The notes under the pieces: model-generated
Told to the model about the DNA's origin: nothing
The model's input: only the letters and a program-made list of their open reading frames with translations
Database searches by the model: none
Program-made: the position numbers and the translations under genes
Assembly (NCBI GenBank): GCA_947494565.1
Contig: CANLVG010000001.1
Coordinates: 310,001 to 374,000 of the forward strand
DNA: 64,000 nucleotides
Origin: an uncultured Flavobacteriaceae bacterium
GTDB lineage: Bacteria > Bacteroidota > Bacteroidia > Flavobacteriales > Flavobacteriaceae
Direction: 5' to 3'
Shown here: one piece after another, positions 63,242-64,000 of the stretch
Numbering within the stretch: the first letter of the stretch is position 1
Layout of the letters: every line of letters begins with the position of its first letter

Positions 63242-63362
63242 GTAAATAACCTCGGGGCAAGCCCACGAGGCATTAGAAGGAAAATTAACAATGATTTCGA
63301 CGCAAGCCTGCCTGTCCGGCAGGCAGGCATCATAGCATTTTAAATCTCGATTATCGAGTAAA
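63242..63362 (+). repeat. Dispersed hairpin element, copy 3 (upstream of the sulfatase gene)
   Basis: About 121 bp, starting GTAAATAACCTCGGGGCAAG and ending ATCTCGATTATCGAGTAAA, matching copies 1 and 2. Like copy 2 it contains a CCTGCC/GGCAGG palindrome absent from copy 1. It ends 13 bp before the sulfatase ATG in the sense direction. Confidence 0.88.
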
Positions 63363-63374
63363 CCGATCGCATCC

Positions 63375-64000
63375 ATGAAACTACTGTTCGCCCAAAGATC
63401 ATTCGTCACTATTGCCCTCTTCTTACTGGTCCAAGGACCGGTCTTGGCTCAGGAAAAACCTAATGTCATCTTGATTTTCCCGGATAACCTCGGGGTGGGT
63501 GAAGTAGCGGCTTTTGGAGGGGCACGAGGGGTACCTACGCCCAATATTGACCGAATCGGAACCGAGGGCATACGCCTGACCAACTTCAATGTGGAGTATT
63601 CCTGTACGCCTTCTCGAATCGCTATCTTGACCGGGCGCTACGCGGTTCGGGCCGGTGAAGACTATTATGCGGGTACCACCCTATGGGAGGAAACGGTGGC
63701 CGAACGTTTAAAAACCGAAGGTTATGCGACCGCACTTTTCGGCAAATGGGATTTGGGTGCAAAAAATTGGCAGGGCAAGCGCGAACCGACCCAACAGGGT
63801 TTTGACGAATGGTACGGCATTCCCGGTACCACGCATGTATCCCAATTCCCCAGTATGGAAGGTTTTGACCCCAGCTTACAACCAGCTCCGTATATTTGGG
63901 AAGGTACCGTTGGGTCTCCATCCAAAAAGGTAAAGCCCTTTACCCCCGAGACCAGACGTACCATCGATCGCGAGGCTGCGGAAAAGGGTAAAGCATTCAT
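63375..64000 (+). CDS. Secreted sulfatase, 5' part (cut by the window edge)
   Basis: First 208 codons of an arylsulfatase-type S1 enzyme. It has a signal peptide (SFVTIALFLLVQGPVLAQ), the N-terminal metal region PNVILIFPDNLGVGE, the formylglycine motif C-T-P-S-R (in VEYSCTPSRIAILTGRY) and GYATALFGKWDLG. The first Asp pair of the family reads FPDN and not the common DDLG, so metal binding may differ slightly. Sulfatases in this group desulfate algal polysaccharides, consistent with the GH16 gene elsewhere in the window. The C-terminus lies outside. Confidence 0.85.
   Translation, partial: MKLLFAQRSFVTIALFLLVQGPVLAQEKPNVILIFPDNLGVGEVAAFGGARGVPTPNIDRIGTEGIRLTNFNVEYSCTPSRIAILTGRYAVRAGEDYYAGTTLWEETVAERLKTEGYATALFGKWDLGAKNWQGKREPTQQGFDEWYGIPGTTHVSQFPSMEGFDPSLQPAPYIWEGTVGSPSKKVKPFTPETRRTIDREAAEKGKAF

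Noticed and set aside
1-64000. CRISPR arrays, tRNA or rRNA genes and insertion sequences
   Set aside because: No regularly spaced repeats, cloverleaf-like blocks with CCA ends, rRNA segments or transposase-like proteins were seen on either strand; a faint tRNA could still be missed by eye.

Overview
The window reads as a chromosomal segment of a marine-type Flavobacteriaceae bacterium (Bacteroidota). The signs are protein families typical of that group (fused branched-chain E1 alpha/beta, orphan HsdR_N protein beside holA, DUF2911, FMN-binding glutamate synthase family, CrtYcd/CruF carotenoid genes, laminarinase-type GH16, sulfatase), promoters matching the Bacteroidota pattern TTG-N(about 20)-TAnnTTTG, weak Shine-Dalgarno sequences and many short intergenic palindromes. 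I see no rRNA, tRNA, CRISPR array, transposase or integrase.

Layout. 0.1-12.3 kb: central metabolism and housekeeping (branched-chain oxoacid dehydrogenase, M16 protease, APH-aminotransferase fusion, DoxX, holA, glycosyltransferase, OmpA-like lipoprotein, tsaC). 12.3-15.8 kb: a Rossmann-fold oxidoreductase behind an unusual structured leader, a Crp/Fnr regulator beside a small two-gene operon, and a secreted GH16 glucanase. 15.8-31.2 kb: uvrD, M20 amidohydrolase, glutamate-synthase-like protein, OmpA-like protein, a patatin/M1 aminopeptidase operon, recG and several envelope proteins. 31.4-36.7 kb: a leucine operon (leuC, leuD, leuA-like, leuB) with a four-helix-bundle gene inserted. 36.7-45.4 kb: accessory secreted proteins (TSP3/LRR, two related lipoproteins), an AraC regulator with three SnoaL-like genes and the remnant of another NTF2-fold gene, and a TPM-domain protein.

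45.7-49.4 kb is a visibly AT-rich island with a PIN-domain ribonuclease-like gene and a large RloC/PrrC-like ATPase. The ATPase gene lies between two related 130-140 bp repeats, so the block looks like a cassette insertion of stress or anti-phage genes. 49.4-56.7 kb holds mostly uncharacterised secreted or membrane proteins. 56.8-60.7 kb is a tightly coupled minus-strand carotenoid operon: lycopene cyclase, a 46-residue membrane peptide, CruF-like hydratase, acyltransferase and glycosyltransferase, then a TPR protein. The order suggests production of a glycosylated, acylated monocyclic carotenoid. 60.9-64 kb: a membrane AraC regulator, an S41 peptidase and the start of a secreted sulfatase.

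The strongest leads beyond ordinary annotation are (1) the unlisted 46-residue gene coupled by ATGA overlaps on both sides inside the carotenoid operon, (2) the repeat-bounded PIN/RloC-like island, (3) a dispersed hairpin-rich element found three times, always pointing at the start codon of the next gene, and (4) a 101-base region closed by a perfect 13-bp inverted repeat that would occlude the start of the 12451 gene, either a structured leader or an invertible segment.
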